Shown here piece after piece: positions 1-9,155 of a DNA stretch of 64,000 bases. The DNA lies in the NCBI GenBank assembly GCA_964584805.1, contig CAZPAY010000004.1:84421-148420 (forward strand), read 5' to 3'. The notes beneath the pieces are model-generated. The model made no database searches, had not been told where the DNA came from, and saw nothing but the letters and a program-made list of their open reading frames with translations. The position numbers and the translations under genes were made by a program. Source of the stretch: JABHIE01 sp964584805 (GTDB lineage Bacteria > Planctomycetota > UBA1135). The number at the start of each line of letters is the position of its first letter. Within the stretch, counting starts at the first letter, position 1.

Positions 1-870
1 ACGGATTCGTATCTCCGCTTTACCGATACACCGATTGGCAGCGTCAAAGTCGGCCACATGAAAGAGCCCGTTGGCTTGGGCAAGATTCAGTCGAGTAAAA
101 CGATGACCTTCATCGATCGCCCTCTCACTGCAACATTAATCCCAGGCCGGAATGCAGGCTTCCTCTGGGAGCATTCCGACGACAGCCTTTCGATTGCCGC
201 GGGCCTGTATCGCAACACCGATGACGCCGGCGACAGCGCTCTGAATGAAGGCTACTCCTTCACCACGCGCGCGGTTTTCCGCCCTATTTATGAAAATGAC
301 GGCACTCGTGTTTTGCATAGTGGTTTGAGCTATAGCCTGCGCAGGCCCGATGATTTGGTCTCATTTGATGCCGACCTTGGTTCGCATATGTTGCCCGATT
401 TGGTGGACACGGGCGATTTGTCCGCTACGGCCGTCACTCTGCTCGGCGCTGAATTGATTTGGATTGACGGCCCCCTTCATTGCATTGCTGAGCACACTCA
501 AGCAAGTATCACCAACGACGGCGGGCTTGAGCCGAGTTTGTCCGCATATTCACTTGAGGCCGGCTGGGTCCTTACCGGTGAAAATGCCCGCTATAAAAAA
601 TCAAATGGAAGTCTTAATGGTGTCCGCCCGAGTGATGCTGCTTTTGGTGGCGTGAGTGCCGGAAACGGTGCATGGCAGGTTGTGTTGAGGCATTCCAACC
701 TCGACTTGACGGAAGCCGTGGCAGTCTCAAATGAATTGGCGATCACCAATCTTGGCTTGAATTGGTTCCTGAATGACCATTCCACCATCATGATGGATGT
801 TTCTCGCGCCGAGTTGAGCGAGTTAGACGCAACGCATTTTGTGACGATGCGTTTTGGTTATTGGTTTTAG
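1..870 (+). CDS. OprP/OprO-type porin, 5' truncated by window edge
   Basis: C-terminal 289 residues of an outer-membrane beta-barrel; the start lies outside the window, and the frame is open from base 1. The visible part begins with the porin-type stretch GSVKVGHMKEPVGL, followed by SSKTMTFIDRPL and many alternating hydrophobic/polar strands, and ends in the aromatic strand MRFGYWF, the usual C-terminal signal for barrel insertion. This matches the phosphate-selective porin O/P family, which forms anion or phosphate channels in the outer membrane. Substrate specificity cannot be read from the sequence. The stop overlaps the stop of the convergent exporter gene by a few bases. An internal ATG at 58 is not a credible start because homology continues upstream of it. 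Confidence 0.8.
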   Translation, partial: TDSYLRFTDTPIGSVKVGHMKEPVGLGKIQSSKTMTFIDRPLTATLIPGRNAGFLWEHSDDSLSIAAGLYRNTDDAGDSALNEGYSFTTRAVFRPIYENDGTRVLHSGLSYSLRRPDDLVSFDADLGSHMLPDLVDTGDLSATAVTLLGAELIWIDGPLHCIAEHTQASITNDGGLEPSLSAYSLEAGWVLTGENARYKKSNGSLNGVRPSDAAFGGVSAGNGAWQVVLRHSNLDLTEAVAVSNELAITNLGLNWFLNDHSTIMMDVSRAELSELDATHFVTMRFGYWF

Positions 871-2162
871 AGCGCTTTTCGCGGTGGCACAAAACCTGCC
901 GCCGCGAGCAATCCTGTGACCAATGCGATAGAAGTCATCGCAACTTGAAAGGCGGACCGCAGGCCTTCCACGGGGTCGCCTTGCATCAAAGTGCTAATGC
1001 TCAAAAAGCCAAGTGCGCCAGGTACGAGGAAGAGGAGCCCGGGTAAACGCGTGGTGGATGCCGGGCGGTTGAGGAGTCGCGCGTAGAGATTACTTGCGAT
1101 GCCAACGGCGAGTGCGCCAAAGAAAACTCCAGCAACGGGGCCGAAAGCGGTTGAGGCTTGGGTGACGCTTAGCCAACCGAGGGCTGAGACGATAAAAATC
1201 CACCCCAATTCGCGACGAGGTGCGCGGAACAAAATACCAATCGTGGTCGCGGCGATGGGTAAGACGATGAGCTCTGTCCAGGCGGCGGGGGGTGAGGCGC
1301 TCGCTAAAGGCATCGGGAAGCCAATGCTCGCCCATTCAAGTGCGTGCTGCCCGAGGCTGCGGCCGAGCCATGTGCCAAAGCCGAGCATTAAAAAGGTCAT
1401 GGACGATGCGGCCAGTCGTGCCGTGCCGGAAACTAAGTTACGCGTGGCAATCTCGGCAATAGCAATCGTCAGGCTAAAGCCGGGCACGAGCACAATCAGA
1501 CCGCCAAGGGTCGCTTGGTCAGCCGAGATGCTGTCGCCCCAGCCCACGGATTGCGAAAAAAGCAAAGCAAGCGGCGCGCAGAGGGTTGCGGTGAGTGAAA
1601 CCAAGAGAGCACCCAGCGGCTCAAAGACATGTGCTAACCGCGGTTGCCGAGGAGTCAGCAAGGCAAATAGACCTAGCACCAAACCGCAAAGTGCTGCGAG
1701 TAAAATTTCTGGAAGCCCTCCGCCGAAAAAGCGAGCCGCCGCACCCGATGTTGCTGCAAAACAAAATGTCGTGAGCACACTTGACCAGGGGCTTGGCGCG
1801 GCAACGATTTCTTTTACGCGCTCGACCCCAATTGTGGGCGTGACATCGCCATCCGCGGCTTCGTTGAAAATAACATCTAAATCGGCGAGCTTGGCCAAGT
1901 TGATTTCCGCCCCAGGGATGCGATGCAAATACGATCGCCCTTGCTCACCATCGCCCAGCCCCGTACCGCTAAACGACGAAATCAGCGCAGTCGGTGTGCT
2001 GAAGAAATGCCCCTCAAGACCCCATTGGGAACAGAGTGTCATCAAGACATCCTCAAGCCGGTGAGCGGGGGCGCCATAGCGTTGCAACGCCGCGCCCAGC
2101 ACATGGACAAAGCGTAAGCGCTCATTTTGAGCGGCGGTAGGGAGGCTGTCAGGTGGCGTCAC
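867..2162 (-). CDS. Threonine/serine exporter family protein (ThrE-like)
   Basis: 431 residues from a GTG start. The N-terminal half (about residues 15-245) matches the DUF1212 part of ThrE, with the family pattern RYGAPAHRLEDVL and a first group of membrane helices. The C-terminal half (about 260-425) adds a second helix bundle, giving roughly ten transmembrane segments in total. In Corynebacterium, ThrE exports threonine and serine across the inner membrane using the proton gradient; here the substrate is inferred. The two halves are fused in one polypeptide, as in ThrE itself. It is convergent with the porin gene and diverges from the Asp-box protein gene over about 96 bp, with no obvious operon partners. 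A long ORF on the opposite strand is an antisense shadow. Confidence 0.85.
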   Translation of the reverse strand: MTPPDSLPTAAQNERLRFVHVLGAALQRYGAPAHRLEDVLMTLCSQWGLEGHFFSTPTALISSFSGTGLGDGEQGRSYLHRIPGAEINLAKLADLDVIFNEAADGDVTPTIGVERVKEIVAAPSPWSSVLTTFCFAATSGAAARFFGGGLPEILLAALCGLVLGLFALLTPRQPRLAHVFEPLGALLVSLTATLCAPLALLFSQSVGWGDSISADQATLGGLIVLVPGFSLTIAIAEIATRNLVSGTARLAASSMTFLMLGFGTWLGRSLGQHALEWASIGFPMPLASASPPAAWTELIVLPIAATTIGILFRAPRRELGWIFIVSALGWLSVTQASTAFGPVAGVFFGALAVGIASNLYARLLNRPASTTRLPGLLFLVPGALGFLSISTLMQGDPVEGLRSAFQVAMTSIALVTGLLAAAGFVPPRKAL

Positions 2163-2258
2163 GGTGAGATTTTATCTGCATAAAAGGAAAAAGTGTGGCA
2201 TCCTATAGGTTAGGAACCCCCAATTCCGTCGCTGCCCCAGAATTCCCCTCCAAAATTG

Positions 2259-3956
2259 ATGAAACAGCTCCTTCCTCTCGCTTCATTCTTGGCCCTCGTG
2301 GCCATCCTCCCGGCTCAAAACGCGCGCGAATCTGAAATGATTTCACCTGGGTTGATTGGGCTTCCTGCTGGCATTGCGATTGAGTCCGAAAATGCTGACT
2401 TGTCGGCTTTGATTTACGAGGACAGCGGCGATTCGTCGATTTGGCTGAGGCTCTCCGACGGGCGCGGGTTGGATTGGGCGACCCCGATTCGCATCGACGA
2501 TGACATCACGGGTGCGGCAAAGTCGACCTCGCGCCACTCTTTGCGGGTGGATGGCGAGCGCATTTATCTTGCCTGGCGAGACCAGCGTAATGGCTCCTTT
2601 GATGATGTGTATTTCACATCATCCGACGACTCGGGGGCGACTTGGTTGCCGTCCAATCAACGACTCGACGATGGCTTTCCGACGGGGGCAAACGATGTCA
2701 AAGACTTCCGGATTGGCTCGGGAGGAAAAGATGTGGTCGTGATTTGCTCAACCGACAATGGCGATGAGGCTTTGTATGTCACTTGGTCCAATAACGAAGG
2801 CAAGGATTGGAATACTGCTTTAAGTGTCACGACCCACAACGGCCTAGCCGATGTCGACAACATTGCGATTGCCTGTGAAAATGATGTCGCCTACATCGTT
2901 TGGCGTGACAATTTTTTGAATGGTGTTGACGACACCATTTGGATGTCAATCTTCGATTTTTCACTCGGCACCTTTATCGCTCAAGATCTAAACATCAGCC
3001 CCAATCTCATCGCCGCAGGTGGTGATGCAGATGACAGCGTCGATGTCGCAGTCGATCAAACTTATGTCGCCGTGATTTACCACGCGGACAATTTGGGCGG
3101 CACTTCCGAGCAATTGCGCGTGAATATGTCCAGCGACTTAGGCGTGACTTGGTCGGGTGATGTACAACTCGGCGCATACGACAACGCAACGCTCAATCAT
3201 GATGTTGACAATGGAGTCACTCTTGTGGAAGACGGCCTTGTCGCAGTCGCTTGGGAAGACAATCGCACCGGCCAAGATGAGGTTTATTGTGCGGTTGCCC
3301 CATTTGCCACGGGCGTTTTTTCGGCAGATCACCTCTGCTCAAACTCCACGACGGGGGCCGCAAATCCGCATTTGGCGGGTGAATTCAACGGTGAAGCTCT
3401 CGCGGTTTCTTGGTCGCAATTTGACGGTGAGACTTACAACAGCTGTTATTTCATTAACGATGTTTGGTCGCCTTCTTTTGTCGTAAGTGACAACCTTGGA
3501 GATGTCGACGACACCAAGCTCGCCTGGAATGATGCCTACAATAATTTCTTGTCGCTTTGGGCTGCCGACGACTCTGGCGTGAACCAAGTTTTTGTCGGAG
3601 GGTACCGCGCACAGCAAATTGACCCCGGCACTCCTGTCGCCGGCACGGTGGCATCCTTTCATCTCAGCGGCTTTCGCGCGGGTGATGCATTCCAGGTCGT
3701 CGCCTCCATGTCGCCCGGATCCTACCTTCTGGCTGACGGCAGATTTTTGGGCCTAGCGGCAGATTCTTACTTGATGATTACAAAAGATTTGCCGCAATTC
3801 CGAGGCAGTATCGCCATGGACGGCACGGGTGCAACGGCTCCATTGCCGGTTCCATCCGGCCTTTCTGGTGCAACCATGTATTTGGTTGCAGTGGGGCTGG
3901 ATGTTAGCTGGGCGGTTACTGAGCTCAGCGATGCTACCTATTGTGCAATTCAGTAG
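2259..3956 (+). CDS. Secreted Asp-box (BNR) repeat protein, sialidase-like propeller
   Basis: 565 residues from the ATG at 2259; a TTG codon sits directly before it but ATG is preferred. A signal peptide is visible (MKQLLPLASFLALVAILPAQ). The body carries Asp-box motifs of the S-x-D-x-G-x-T-W type, for example SSDDSGATW, WSNNEGKDW and SSDLGVTW, spaced as in sialidase-like beta-propellers. No complete sialidase catalytic arginine triad was identified, so enzymatic activity is uncertain. The last 110 residues after a PGTPVAGT linker form a separate beta-rich domain resembling the ends of other secreted proteins at 58-64 kb. It is probably extracellular or surface-bound. It stands alone, and the next gene is 58 bp away. 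Confidence 0.7.
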   Translation: MKQLLPLASFLALVAILPAQNARESEMISPGLIGLPAGIAIESENADLSALIYEDSGDSSIWLRLSDGRGLDWATPIRIDDDITGAAKSTSRHSLRVDGERIYLAWRDQRNGSFDDVYFTSSDDSGATWLPSNQRLDDGFPTGANDVKDFRIGSGGKDVVVICSTDNGDEALYVTWSNNEGKDWNTALSVTTHNGLADVDNIAIACENDVAYIVWRDNFLNGVDDTIWMSIFDFSLGTFIAQDLNISPNLIAAGGDADDSVDVAVDQTYVAVIYHADNLGGTSEQLRVNMSSDLGVTWSGDVQLGAYDNATLNHDVDNGVTLVEDGLVAVAWEDNRTGQDEVYCAVAPFATGVFSADHLCSNSTTGAANPHLAGEFNGEALAVSWSQFDGETYNSCYFINDVWSPSFVVSDNLGDVDDTKLAWNDAYNNFLSLWAADDSGVNQVFVGGYRAQQIDPGTPVAGTVASFHLSGFRAGDAFQVVASMSPGSYLLADGRFLGLAADSYLMITKDLPQFRGSIAMDGTGATAPLPVPSGLSGATMYLVAVGLDVSWAVTELSDATYCAIQ

Positions 3957-4014
3957 AGAAAAATAGTCAAACAGCATTTCGCGCAATTTCGTATGATTTT
4001 GCGGAGATTGACCC

Positions 4015-4938
4015 ATGCGACTGTTTTCCTTCCTTCCTTTACTCACCACCCTTCTCGTTGCAAGCGCACCCGCCTTTGCGCAACAAGCTCAATTAGGCGT
4101 TCAAGTTGCTCCGAGCGATGCTGGCCCTCGCGTTGAGACGGTTTTGCCACGCTCGGCGGCAAGCATCTTGGGTTTAATCCCCGGCGATGTTTTGTTGGCG
4201 GTTGATGAGCAGGCTTTGACGACTCCCGAGTCTTTGGTTTACGCCATCCGCGCGCACCGCCCTGGGGATATCGTCAACCTCAAGGTTCAGCGCCAGGGCG
4301 TTACATTTGAGTTGTTGGGCGTTCTGGCACGGGCTCAGCGCGAGGTGCGGGGTGACGCGCCTCCTTCGATGGGGCAGCAACTGCGTGGCCAACTCCGGGG
4401 CATGGGTGACGACATCCACCACCAATTGCAAGAAATTGACCTTGAGGGTCTGCCTGAGGAAATTCGCCAACAATTCGAGCGTGGTGTGCAACGCATGCCT
4501 GAAATGCCTGATATGCATGGCTTTGGTCGAGATTTTGCCCGCGAGATGGGCCGCTTTGGCCGTAGCTTTGATGGTTTTGGCCAAGATTTTTCTTTTGATT
4601 TCGACCTGTTCGGGGGCAATGACACCGAAATGGTTACCGAAACTTGGCTAACCTACCCAGAATCTACGCCTCCGGGTGACCGCGAAGCTCTAATCGCCGA
4701 CGCTAAAAAGACTTACGGCGATGATGTGCAGATTGAGTTCAAGGGCAGCGTGACCATGATGCGCTCCTCCACCCGATCGGTTCAAAAATCAGAAAGCGCC
4801 GATTCGGATGCACCCACCGAGCACAAAGACCAAGGCCCCAGCCGCATGGAACTCATCCAAGCCGCGGCAGAAGAACAGGTCGAAAACCTCAGGAAACAGC
4901 TCAGCGAGCTTGAAAATTGGCTTGAGTCGCGAGAGTAA
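4015..4938 (+). CDS. Secreted PDZ-domain protein
   Basis: 307 residues with a clear signal peptide ending APAFA|QQ. Residues about 25-100 form a PDZ domain: LGVQVAP, then a ligand-groove-like region with GLIPGDVLLAVDEQALTTPESL and RPGDIVNLKVQRQG. This resembles the PDZ domains of DegP/HtrA and S41 proteases, but no protease domain follows. The rest is charged and partly amphipathic (Phe/Gly/Met-rich at about 150-200), ending in a coiled-coil-like helix rich in Glu, Gln and Lys (EEQVENLRKQLSELENWL). It is likely a periplasmic or surface protein-binding factor; the partner is unknown. It lies between two secreted-protein genes on the same strand without tight coupling. Confidence 0.75.
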   Translation: MRLFSFLPLLTTLLVASAPAFAQQAQLGVQVAPSDAGPRVETVLPRSAASILGLIPGDVLLAVDEQALTTPESLVYAIRAHRPGDIVNLKVQRQGVTFELLGVLARAQREVRGDAPPSMGQQLRGQLRGMGDDIHHQLQEIDLEGLPEEIRQQFERGVQRMPEMPDMHGFGRDFAREMGRFGRSFDGFGQDFSFDFDLFGGNDTEMVTETWLTYPESTPPGDREALIADAKKTYGDDVQIEFKGSVTMMRSSTRSVQKSESADSDAPTEHKDQGPSRMELIQAAAEEQVENLRKQLSELENWLESRE

Positions 4939-5016
4939 GTCCTTTTAAGAAAAAGAATTAGGGATTTTCTAAAAAAAGACTAATGTTGAGCCGTCCGCTT
5001 CCGCAAAGGGGGCGTG

Positions 5017-5547
5017 ATGAAACTCAACTCAACATTCGCCGCACTCGCCTTCGTCCTGATGGGCGCAGCCTGGAGTGCACTCTCGGCCTCCTCGATGCAC
5101 GATCTCCATGATTTGGAGAGTCTTGTCTCAAAAGCCGACTTGATTTGCGAAGTCGAAGTCCTTTCTAGGGAAACATTGCTTTTAGACGATGGAAGCATCG
5201 AAACGCGCTACACCTTTTCGACGATTACGCCGATGAAAGGGGGTGCCGCTTCAATCCAGGAAATTCGAATCCCTGGTGGCGAAGTAGCCGGCCGCGGGCT
5301 CCTGATTCCTGGGATGCCCACTTACCAAACCGGAGAACGAAACATCCTCTTCCTGAGCAAAGCAACGAAAGCGAAAAATTGGCGCCTGCCCATCGGGCTG
5401 TCAGCTGGTTCATTTAAGGTCAACCGCGACAACGCGGGTACTCAGCAGGCCGTCCGCCAGCTGCATGACGCTCACAGTGCCGCGCAAGTGTTGACCCGCG
5501 ATGCTTTGATTTACGACATCATGGATGAGGTGGCTCGCCAGCAGTAG
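5017..5547 (+). CDS. Secreted protein of unknown function upstream of matrixin
   Basis: About 176 residues from the ATG at 5017, with a GTG one codon earlier as an alternative. A purine-rich AAAGGGGG stretch just upstream could serve as a ribosome binding site. An N-terminal hydrophobic segment (FAALAFVLMGAAWSALSA) looks like a signal peptide. The remainder is beta-rich, with a pattern (SKADLICEVEVLS, TRYTFSTITPMKGG, PGGEVAGRGLLIPGMPTYQTGERNILFL) seen in secreted proteins that accompany matrixins in some bacteria. I do not recognise a catalytic motif. It ends only 19 bp before the matrixin start, so the two are probably co-transcribed, and it may act with the protease. That role is inference. 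Confidence 0.65.
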   Translation: MKLNSTFAALAFVLMGAAWSALSASSMHDLHDLESLVSKADLICEVEVLSRETLLLDDGSIETRYTFSTITPMKGGAASIQEIRIPGGEVAGRGLLIPGMPTYQTGERNILFLSKATKAKNWRLPIGLSAGSFKVNRDNAGTQQAVRQLHDAHSAAQVLTRDALIYDIMDEVARQQ

Positions 5548-5566
5548 GAGACTGCGACGGATAATC

Positions 5567-7786
5567 ATGAAACGATTCAGCAAAAAGACTCTCATCGCCC
5601 TGACGATTTTCATCGCCGGGGCCGCAGCCGTGAGTGGGTATGTGCGTATCCAACTTGGCGGCAAAACCTTGAACTGGTCCTCGAACAATATCAGCTGGCA
5701 ATTCAATTCTGCTGGTTCTGACAATGTCTCGGATGGTTCGGATGAGGCCGCCATTCAAGCTGCGTTTGCCGAATGGCAAAGCGTCAATGGCTCGGCGCTG
5801 CGTTTTTCTCGGGGTGCAGATACGGGAAGTAAAAATGCCGGGACAAGCGCTCATGTCATTTTCTTTGATGAAAACAATGGTTCAGGGTTTTTCCCTAGTG
5901 GTTCTGGAATCGTGGCGATAACGCCTATTTCTTACGACACCGGAAACGGTCGAATTCTTGATGCCGACATCATTTTTAATGGCCGCGATTGGAATTTTTC
6001 CACAGACGGCACGCCAGGAACTTATGACATTCAAGATATCGCAACCCATGAAATCGGTCACTTCGTAGGCCTTGATCACAGCCCCGTGCTCTCCGGCACG
6101 ATGTGGCCTTATGTGAGTCGTGGGCAAACACTGCACCGTTCTTTGACGACGGATGAGCAGTCTGGAGCAAAAGCGATTGCGCCTAGTGGGGCAATCAATC
6201 ACTTGCGCGGAACCTTGCGCAAGTCAAATGGCTCTGTCGCCCGTGGCGCTTTGGTCGCCGCAGTAAGAGCAAGCGATGGCCGACTCGCCGCCACAGGATT
6301 GAGCACGGCTAGCGGTACTTTCCACATCAAGGCTCTGCCTGCTGGCGATTACTTCGTCTACGCTTGCCCCGTTGAGGGTGCTATGACTGCCGCAAACTTC
6401 ACGAGCAGCGGTGCCGTGGATACAGACTTTGCAGCAGCCTTCTACGGAAGCTTGCCTGTTCCGCAGAGTTTTCATTTGAGTGCTTCAAGTGACTTAAATT
6501 GTGGCACCTTAAACTTGCCAGAAGATAGCTCCATTCGCGATTCCGGCGGCACGGCGCATTCGCTCGAATCCGGCACAAGCCGGCGCATTACTATTCAGGG
6601 ACATAATTTAATCTCTGGCGCAATGCAGGCGCATTCCTTAAGTCCATATATTCAAATCTCGCAAGTCAGTAATGGTGGAAGTTGGGTGCAGCTCACGGTT
6701 CAAGTTGCTGCGGATGCGCCTGCGGGCACTTATGACATTTACCTTTCGACGCCCAGCGGTTCCATTGAGCCTGTCACCGGTGTTCTAGATATTACGGGTG
6801 CAGCACCCGTCCTTGTGAGCCTTAGCCCACCGTCTGGAGCCCTTGCTGGTGGCACCGAAGTTACACTGAGTGGTCAGAATTTCCAACAAGGCTGCTATGT
6901 ACTCTTCGGTGGACGCGAAGCCCTAAATGTATCCGTCCTGAATTCCACAGCGATTCAACTGAACGCGCCCGTTGGTGATCCGGGCCTTTGCGATGTGCGT
7001 GTCATCAACCCGGATGGCCAGGATGCAGTTTTGCAAAATGCTTTTCAATACGAAGCCGTGGCATCTTACAGCGCATCATTCCCTACGGCAGGTCAATCGG
7101 CGGGCGGCACGCTATTGCTCGTAAATGGCGCCGGCTTTGACAACAACATTCAAGTGTTCCTTGGTGACGCAGAAGCTCAGGTGGAAGTGCAGTCGAGCAA
7201 GTTGTTGCGTGTCTCAACACCGAGCCATGCTTTGGGTTTGGTCGATTTGGTTCTGCAAAACCCCGGTATGGCAGAGACGCGAATCGTAGACGCATTTAAG
7301 TTTGTCAGCGCAAGTGACCCCTCCATTTCATCCTTTTTGCCTAATCACGGCAAACGCTCAGGTGGCACTTCCGTCACGGTAAAAGGGTTTCACCTTACAG
7401 GCGCAAAACTAGTGCGCTTTGGCGTTGACCCAAATACGGCACAAGGCGGTGCGGACGGCAGTGGTTTGCAGGTGAACGATGACACCGAAATTTCAGTCAT
7501 CACGCCATCCTCTGCGAATGCGGGCCAATTTGGCTTGATGATTGAATTGCCAAGTGGGCAGGGCGCAATCGTCGGTGGCTTTACCTACGACAGCACTGCG
7601 CCGAGTAGTGGCGGTGGCGGAGGTGATAGTGGCGGTGGCTGTGGCGGCGTCATCATGACAGGCGGCGAGCCAGACCCAATGGGTGATCTTCTCGCCCTAG
7701 CGGTTTTACTTGCCGGCTACTTCGGATTGCGCCGCCGCACACGCCGTTTGGTTACGATAAAGGCGTGTCGCGCTCATACATCCTGA
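5567..7786 (+). CDS. Secreted matrixin-type metalloprotease with IPT/TIG domains
   Basis: 739 residues from the ATG at 5567; an in-frame upstream ATG overlaps the preceding gene and lacks a signal sequence. The N-terminus is a signal/anchor (KKTLIALTIFIAGAAAVSG). The peptidase M10 domain (about 30-205) has the zinc motif HEIGHFVGLDH from residue 161 and a Met-turn SGTMWPY. A carboxypeptidase-regulatory-like domain follows (about 210-320). Three IPT/TIG immunoglobulin-like domains begin near 414, 501 and 584, recognisable by repeated P-x-x-G-x-x-x-GGT. The end is a Gly/Ser-rich stretch with one Cys, a hydrophobic segment (LLALAVLLAGYFGL) and an Arg cluster, a tripartite layout like MYXO-CTERM/PEP-CTERM sorting tails. 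It is likely surface-displayed. It overlaps the next gene by 22 bp. Confidence 0.85.
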   Translation: MKRFSKKTLIALTIFIAGAAAVSGYVRIQLGGKTLNWSSNNISWQFNSAGSDNVSDGSDEAAIQAAFAEWQSVNGSALRFSRGADTGSKNAGTSAHVIFFDENNGSGFFPSGSGIVAITPISYDTGNGRILDADIIFNGRDWNFSTDGTPGTYDIQDIATHEIGHFVGLDHSPVLSGTMWPYVSRGQTLHRSLTTDEQSGAKAIAPSGAINHLRGTLRKSNGSVARGALVAAVRASDGRLAATGLSTASGTFHIKALPAGDYFVYACPVEGAMTAANFTSSGAVDTDFAAAFYGSLPVPQSFHLSASSDLNCGTLNLPEDSSIRDSGGTAHSLESGTSRRITIQGHNLISGAMQAHSLSPYIQISQVSNGGSWVQLTVQVAADAPAGTYDIYLSTPSGSIEPVTGVLDITGAAPVLVSLSPPSGALAGGTEVTLSGQNFQQGCYVLFGGREALNVSVLNSTAIQLNAPVGDPGLCDVRVINPDGQDAVLQNAFQYEAVASYSASFPTAGQSAGGTLLLVNGAGFDNNIQVFLGDAEAQVEVQSSKLLRVSTPSHALGLVDLVLQNPGMAETRIVDAFKFVSASDPSISSFLPNHGKRSGGTSVTVKGFHLTGAKLVRFGVDPNTAQGGADGSGLQVNDDTEISVITPSSANAGQFGLMIELPSGQGAIVGGFTYDSTAPSSGGGGGDSGGGCGGVIMTGGEPDPMGDLLALAVLLAGYFGLRRRTRRLVTIKACRAHTS

Positions 7787-9153
7787 CCCCACTCTCCCTG
7801 GCCTTGCTGGCCCTTTCATTGACTTGTTTGGCTGGCTCTTGTGGTGGCGGCCCGCGTTCCGATTACGATGAGCCTCCTGTTTTGGTCGTCGGCATGGACG
7901 GTCTCGAATGGAGTGTCATTGAGCCGTTGCTCGCTCAAGGGAGAATGCCTCATTTTGAGCGTTTGCTCGAAAATGGCACGGGCGGCACATTGCGCACTTT
8001 GGTGCCTACATTTTCGCCCGTTCTCTGGACGACAATTGCCACTGGGGTCAAGCCATCCGACCATGGCATTTTGCATTTCGCTGAGCTCGACGCGCAGAAC
8101 CGCCCCAAGAAAGACGGATTGCCTTACACATCCAATGCGCGCAAGGTTCCGGCGATTTGGAATATCGCTTCCGACGCAGGCCGTGATGTTTTATCGGTTG
8201 CATGGTGGGTGAGCTGGCCGGCTGAGCCACTTTCAGGTGATTCGCGCATCGTCGCTTCTTATGCGGCTCAAGTCCAAGCGAGCATCCTCTGGAAGCCAGG
8301 GGTCTGGGAAGAGGGTCTGCCTGAGTTAACTTGGCCGCCACAAGTGGCCGAATCGATTGCGCCCCGTTTGCTCGAAGGAGGTCCACAGGGTCCAGTCCGC
8401 GGTGAGTTTGAGAATACATTCGGCAAAATCCCGAGTAAATGGAAGTGGCCATTGCGTCTCGACCAGTTGTACCGCACGGCTTATCACGGCGACCGCACGC
8501 ATGTGCGTATCGCGAGCGATTTGATGGGCGAGCGATTGGCTGACTTGAATATGGTTTACATTGGCCTTCCTGATGTCGCAGGTCATTATTGGTGGAGATG
8601 GCGCGAGCCGAGTGCCTATGGGTATCCGATTCCGGGCGACCAAATCAAGCGCCTGAACAATCGCCTTGACTTGGCCTATGAAGTCGCCGACCAGTGGTTG
8701 GGTGAGTTGTTAGAGCAGGTGCCGTCCGAAACGATTGTGATGATTGTGAGCGATCATGGGATGCATGCGGCCAATCTTGGCGACCCGAAAGCGCTGCAAT
8801 CTGGCGCCCACGAAGATGCGCCCGACGGCGTTTTCTTGATGTCTGGTCCTGGAGTCAAGCAGACGGGTTTGGTGCGTGATCCAGATGGAGGCATCCAGCG
8901 CATCGGCGGTGTGGTCGCTATTGCACCTACCGTATTGGATTTGTTGGGTGTGCCAAAGGGTAGCCATATGCCAGGGAGGTCCTTCCGCGGAATGATGACC
9001 GATGCGTGGCGTGCGGGGCATCCTGAGCTGCCGCCAGTAGATTGGGCAACAAGCTTTCGCAAGCCGACACCGTCTAAAGAACCAGTCGAGGGGGCATCCG
9101 ACACTTTTATCGACAACATCCGCGAGATAGGCTATGCCATCGGAGAAGATTAA
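7765..9153 (+). CDS. Type I phosphodiesterase/nucleotide pyrophosphatase family lipoprotein
   Basis: 462 residues from a GTG start inside the end of the matrixin gene. The N-terminus has a signal sequence with a probable lipobox (CLAGSC). The alkaline-phosphatase-superfamily fold is shown by VLVVGMDGLEW (first metal-binding Asp), TFSPVLWTTIATG (Thr nucleophile region), KPSDHGILHF, and the late metal motif IVSDHGMHA followed by SGAHEDAPDG. Family members hydrolyse phosphodiester or phosphomonoester bonds or transfer phospho-groups onto glycans and lipids; the substrate here is unknown. A related protein lacking the lipobox is encoded at 14060. It is followed 2 bp later by a universal stress protein gene, suggesting one transcript. 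Confidence 0.8.
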   Translation: MSRSYILTPLSLALLALSLTCLAGSCGGGPRSDYDEPPVLVVGMDGLEWSVIEPLLAQGRMPHFERLLENGTGGTLRTLVPTFSPVLWTTIATGVKPSDHGILHFAELDAQNRPKKDGLPYTSNARKVPAIWNIASDAGRDVLSVAWWVSWPAEPLSGDSRIVASYAAQVQASILWKPGVWEEGLPELTWPPQVAESIAPRLLEGGPQGPVRGEFENTFGKIPSKWKWPLRLDQLYRTAYHGDRTHVRIASDLMGERLADLNMVYIGLPDVAGHYWWRWREPSAYGYPIPGDQIKRLNNRLDLAYEVADQWLGELLEQVPSETIVMIVSDHGMHAANLGDPKALQSGAHEDAPDGVFLMSGPGVKQTGLVRDPDGGIQRIGGVVAIAPTVLDLLGVPKGSHMPGRSFRGMMTDAWRAGHPELPPVDWATSFRKPTPSKEPVEGASDTFIDNIREIGYAIGED

Positions 9154-9155
9154 CC

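Noticed and set aside
1099..2064. Long open frame (321 codons) opposite the ThrE-type exporter
   Set aside because: Low-complexity Ala/Pro/Ser-rich translation with no recognisable domain, fully antisense to a gene with clear family motifs.
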